Shown: piece after piece, positions 62,056-64,000 of the stretch
How positions within the stretch are numbered: the stretch's first letter is position 1
Layout of the letters: each line of letters begins with the position of its first letter
DNA from: Chitinibacter sp. GC72
Lineage (GTDB): Bacteria; Pseudomonadota; Gammaproteobacteria; Burkholderiales; Chitinibacteraceae
Length of the DNA stretch: 64,000 nt
Assembly: GCF_009760905.1 (NCBI RefSeq)
Contig: NZ_VIRW01000003.1
Location: forward strand, 1-64,000
Direction: 5' to 3'
The notes under the pieces: generated by a model
Told to the model about the DNA's origin: nothing
Database searches by the model: none
The model's input: the letters and a program-made list of their open reading frames with translations, nothing else
Translations under genes and position numbers: made by a program

Positions 62056-62391
62056 ATGGCAATTCCTGATGACATTCGTACTTCTGCCGAGACCATATTG
62101 CTGGGGTTTTGTCAGCGTAGTTGGCCACGCCAAGGCTCTGTTCGCAGCGTGTTGACGTTTTCGGTTCGGGGCGATGGCATTACCTTGAGCGAAAAAACCG
62201 CAACAGACTGGGGACGGAACGGTACGTTTCCGATCGCCCGCTTCAAGTACGCCGACGGGCTGTGGTCACTCTGGCAAGCTGACCGCAATGGCAAATGGCT
62301 GGCCTATATGGATGCGCAGCCGAGTGCTAATCTGACCCTGTTGCTTCAGGTCGTCGTCGACGATCCATTCGGTGTTTTCGGGTTGCGGTAA
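62056..62391 (+). CDS. DUF3024-like protein in opposite orientation inside the head operon
   Basis: The product has 111 residues from the ATG at 62056. The pattern WGRNGTFPIARFKYADGLWS, LWQADRNGKWLAYMDAQP and a short final strand VVDDPFGVFGL matches DUF3024, a small conserved bacterial protein. It is read on the plus strand, opposite to all other prophage genes, between the protease and the portal, and its 3' end overlaps the portal 3' end by 46 bases. No ribosome binding site is strong; an alternative start is 62029. It is a typical position for a moron gene. Its function is unknown. Confidence 0.7.
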   Translation: MAIPDDIRTSAETILLGFCQRSWPRQGSVRSVLTFSVRGDGITLSEKTATDWGRNGTFPIARFKYADGLWSLWQADRNGKWLAYMDAQPSANLTLLLQVVVDDPFGVFGLR

Positions 62392-63814
62392 TCCTGACGA
62401 GGGTCGGAGTCAAAGATCAGACCAAGCTCGTCGGCGCGCTGGTTATCTGCGGCGATTTCACGATCGATGTCCTCTGCGTCATAGCCGAAAGAGGAAATCG
62501 CTTCGGAACGACTGAGTAGTCCGGCCCGAATGGCGGTGAGTACCGCATCAAATTCTTTTTTCGGATCGACCCACTGCCAGCCCTGAGGTATCCACTTAGC
62601 GGCCTGATAAATTCGCCGGCGCTGCTGGGCATACCCAGGCAATGATAGGCTGCCGTCCAAAACAGCCTGATCCATCCAAGCTCGCCAGATGGGTCGGCAC
62701 AATTGATGCACGATGACACCGTGCTGGATGGCCTCGCAGCGACGGCGAAATTCTAGTAAACCTGCGCGAATTGATGAGTAGTTCACCTGACTCAGATCGC
62801 CAGTGAGCATTTCATAGGTAATGCCCATCGCCGCCGCGACAGCACGAAACTGTTGTCGCATAAAATCGCTATAGGCATTGCCCACGTCCGCTGGCGCGGA
62901 AAACCGGATATCTTCGCCTGGCTCCAGAATTTGTAGCGTGCCCGGCTCCAGTCCGGCGATTGCGACCCCAGCGTCATCAGCAAGGCCTTCACCCATCAGA
63001 TTGTCTTCAGGCGCTTGCCGGGTGATGAAGCCCGCAAACATGGCGGCTGTTTTTTACGTACCAGTTCGGCATCGTCGTATTGGTCCAATTCGTTCAGTTT
63101 GACCAAGGCGCGTGCAAGCCATGGTTCACCCCGAATTTGGCCGGGGCGTAGCGGTCGAAACAGATGGATGATTTCATCGGCAGGAATCCGCGCGAGGTCG
63201 AGCAAATTGCCTTCTTGGCTCGGTGCCAGACTGCCATCACCCGGATGATTGCGGTACAGGTGGTAGGCAACCCGGCGACCCAGGGCATCAAATTCGATGC
63301 CACCACGGACGACATTGCCATTGCTCAGGGTCGTGTTCATGGTGACTGGTAAATGCTCGGCTTCCAGTAGCTGAATCTGTAAACTGACGGCCAGACCATC
63401 TTCCGGGCGGCGGTAGCGCAAGCGCAATAAACACTCACCACCTTCAAGCATGGCGCGGCAGGCCAGTGCTTGCAGGCCATAGAAATCAGTCAAGCCAGCG
63501 GCGTCGGCTTCTTCGCACCACGCTCTCCAGAGCGACTGTATCTGTTCACGCACTTGAATATTGCTGGTCATGGACTGAGGTTTGATGCCGGTACCGATGG
63601 CATTCGCTACAAAGGTTTCAATGCCGGCCGCCGCCCATGGATTACGACGAATCAAATCGCGGCTTTTGGCGCGTAATTCGTCCTGCGAAAATGCCAGAGC
63701 CATGACAGCGCCTGGATTGCCGACTTGCCAACCCAGTGCGCGCCGACCCAATCCGGTGCCGTCATAGGTGGGCACGCCACCGAATAATCTACGTTTGAGT
63801 TGCGCCCACCACAT
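62346..63814 (-). pseudogene. Portal protein (gpB-like), reading frame interrupted by a one-base frameshift
   Basis: The gene starts at the ATG at 63812-63814 behind AAGGAAAGG. The first part reads to about 63050 (MWWAQLKRRLFGG, RRNPWAAAGIETFVANAIG, EIIHLFRPLRPGQIRGEPWL, all portal landmarks). At a run of six A residues (complement of 63050-63055) the frame goes off. The remainder continues in the -1 frame from AAMFAGFITRQAPEDNL through QQFRAVAAAMGITYEMLTGD and NYSSIRAGLLEFRRRCEAIQ to the end. Restoring one A gives KKTAAMFAGF, as expected for portals, about 489 residues in all. It is either a true inactivating mutation, a sequencing error in a homopolymer, or less likely a -1 slip site. Confidence 0.88.
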
Positions 63815-64000
63815 CAGGTGCCTTTCCTTGTATTCAAGCGGATTTGCCGTGGGGCTCTGGGCCACAGACCTGTTGCAACTGCTTGCTCTGATAATCCTTT
63901 GCGGATGGCTCGAATGGCCTGCTGCAGTTCTTCGACCGTGCGGTACTCGATGGTTTTATCACCCAAGGTCACTCGACGCTCACCTTTGGCGAGTGCATCT
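63814..64000 (-). CDS. gpW-like head protein, C-terminal part, cut by window edge
   Basis: The last 61 codons of a small protein: DALAKGERRVTLGDKTIEYR then TVEELQQAIRAIRKGL, the gpW pattern, followed by a basic tail. Its TGA stop overlaps the portal start (TGATG). gpW joins the portal during head completion. The N-terminus lies beyond 64000. Confidence 0.8.
   Translation of the reverse strand, partial: DALAKGERRVTLGDKTIEYRTVEELQQAIRAIRKGLSEQAVATGLWPRAPRQIRLNTRKGT

Overview
The window looks like the chromosome of a Gram-negative betaproteobacterium. A Neisseriales/Chitinibacteraceae-type genome is my guess from the overall style of the proteins, not something proven here. It falls into three blocks: a core-like type VI secretion (T6SS) locus, a mosaic of mobile and defence-type genes, and the late half of a lambda-like prophage.

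Block 1 (about 1-22370) is an almost complete T6SS locus. On the minus strand: vgrG (cut by the window edge), two unknown genes, tagJ/impE, a probable immunity gene, a small Cys/His peptidoglycan amidase-like effector, hcp, tssC, tssB and tssA. From a divergent promoter region at 7769-7957 the plus strand carries tssJ-tssK-tssL-tssM-tagF-tssE-tssF-tssG. An FHA-domain gene (minus) and tssH/clpV (plus) follow. tssC has a much higher G+C content than everything around it. A HAD phosphatase and a PiT phosphate transporter close this block.

Block 2 (about 25126-45852) is accessory DNA. It opens with an insertion-sequence graveyard: two truncated IS3-family transposases, then two successive IS21-type left ends, the second inserted into the first. 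The second istA fragment is fused in frame to the C-terminal end of a superfamily-1 helicase. Next come an uncharacterised two-gene operon (27104-29199) behind a perfect palindrome, a serine-recombinase module (29446-31914), two unknown genes, and a WYL-type regulator fused to a Sir2 NAD-dependent deacylase (33027-34880). A non-coding stretch with tRNA/tmRNA-like 3'-end features precedes a second serine-recombinase module with two ParB/RepB-like proteins (36821-40784). The block ends with an N6-adenine methylase carrying its own specificity domain, facing two tandem paralogous HNH-type proteins, together a plausible restriction-modification unit.

Block 3 (about 45890-64000, minus strand) is the late region of a siphovirus-type prophage. 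In transcription order it has a gpW-like protein, portal (disrupted by a one-base frameshift), head protease with a nested scaffold, decoration protein, major capsid, gpFII-like connector, tail terminator, tube protein, tail assembly chaperone with a T TTT TTC -1 frameshift site, tape measure, a non-lambda tail-tip set, a terminator, and a lysis cassette (holin and GH24 endolysin). A DUF3024 gene lies in the opposite orientation inside the head operon. Terminase and the prophage integrase are outside the window.
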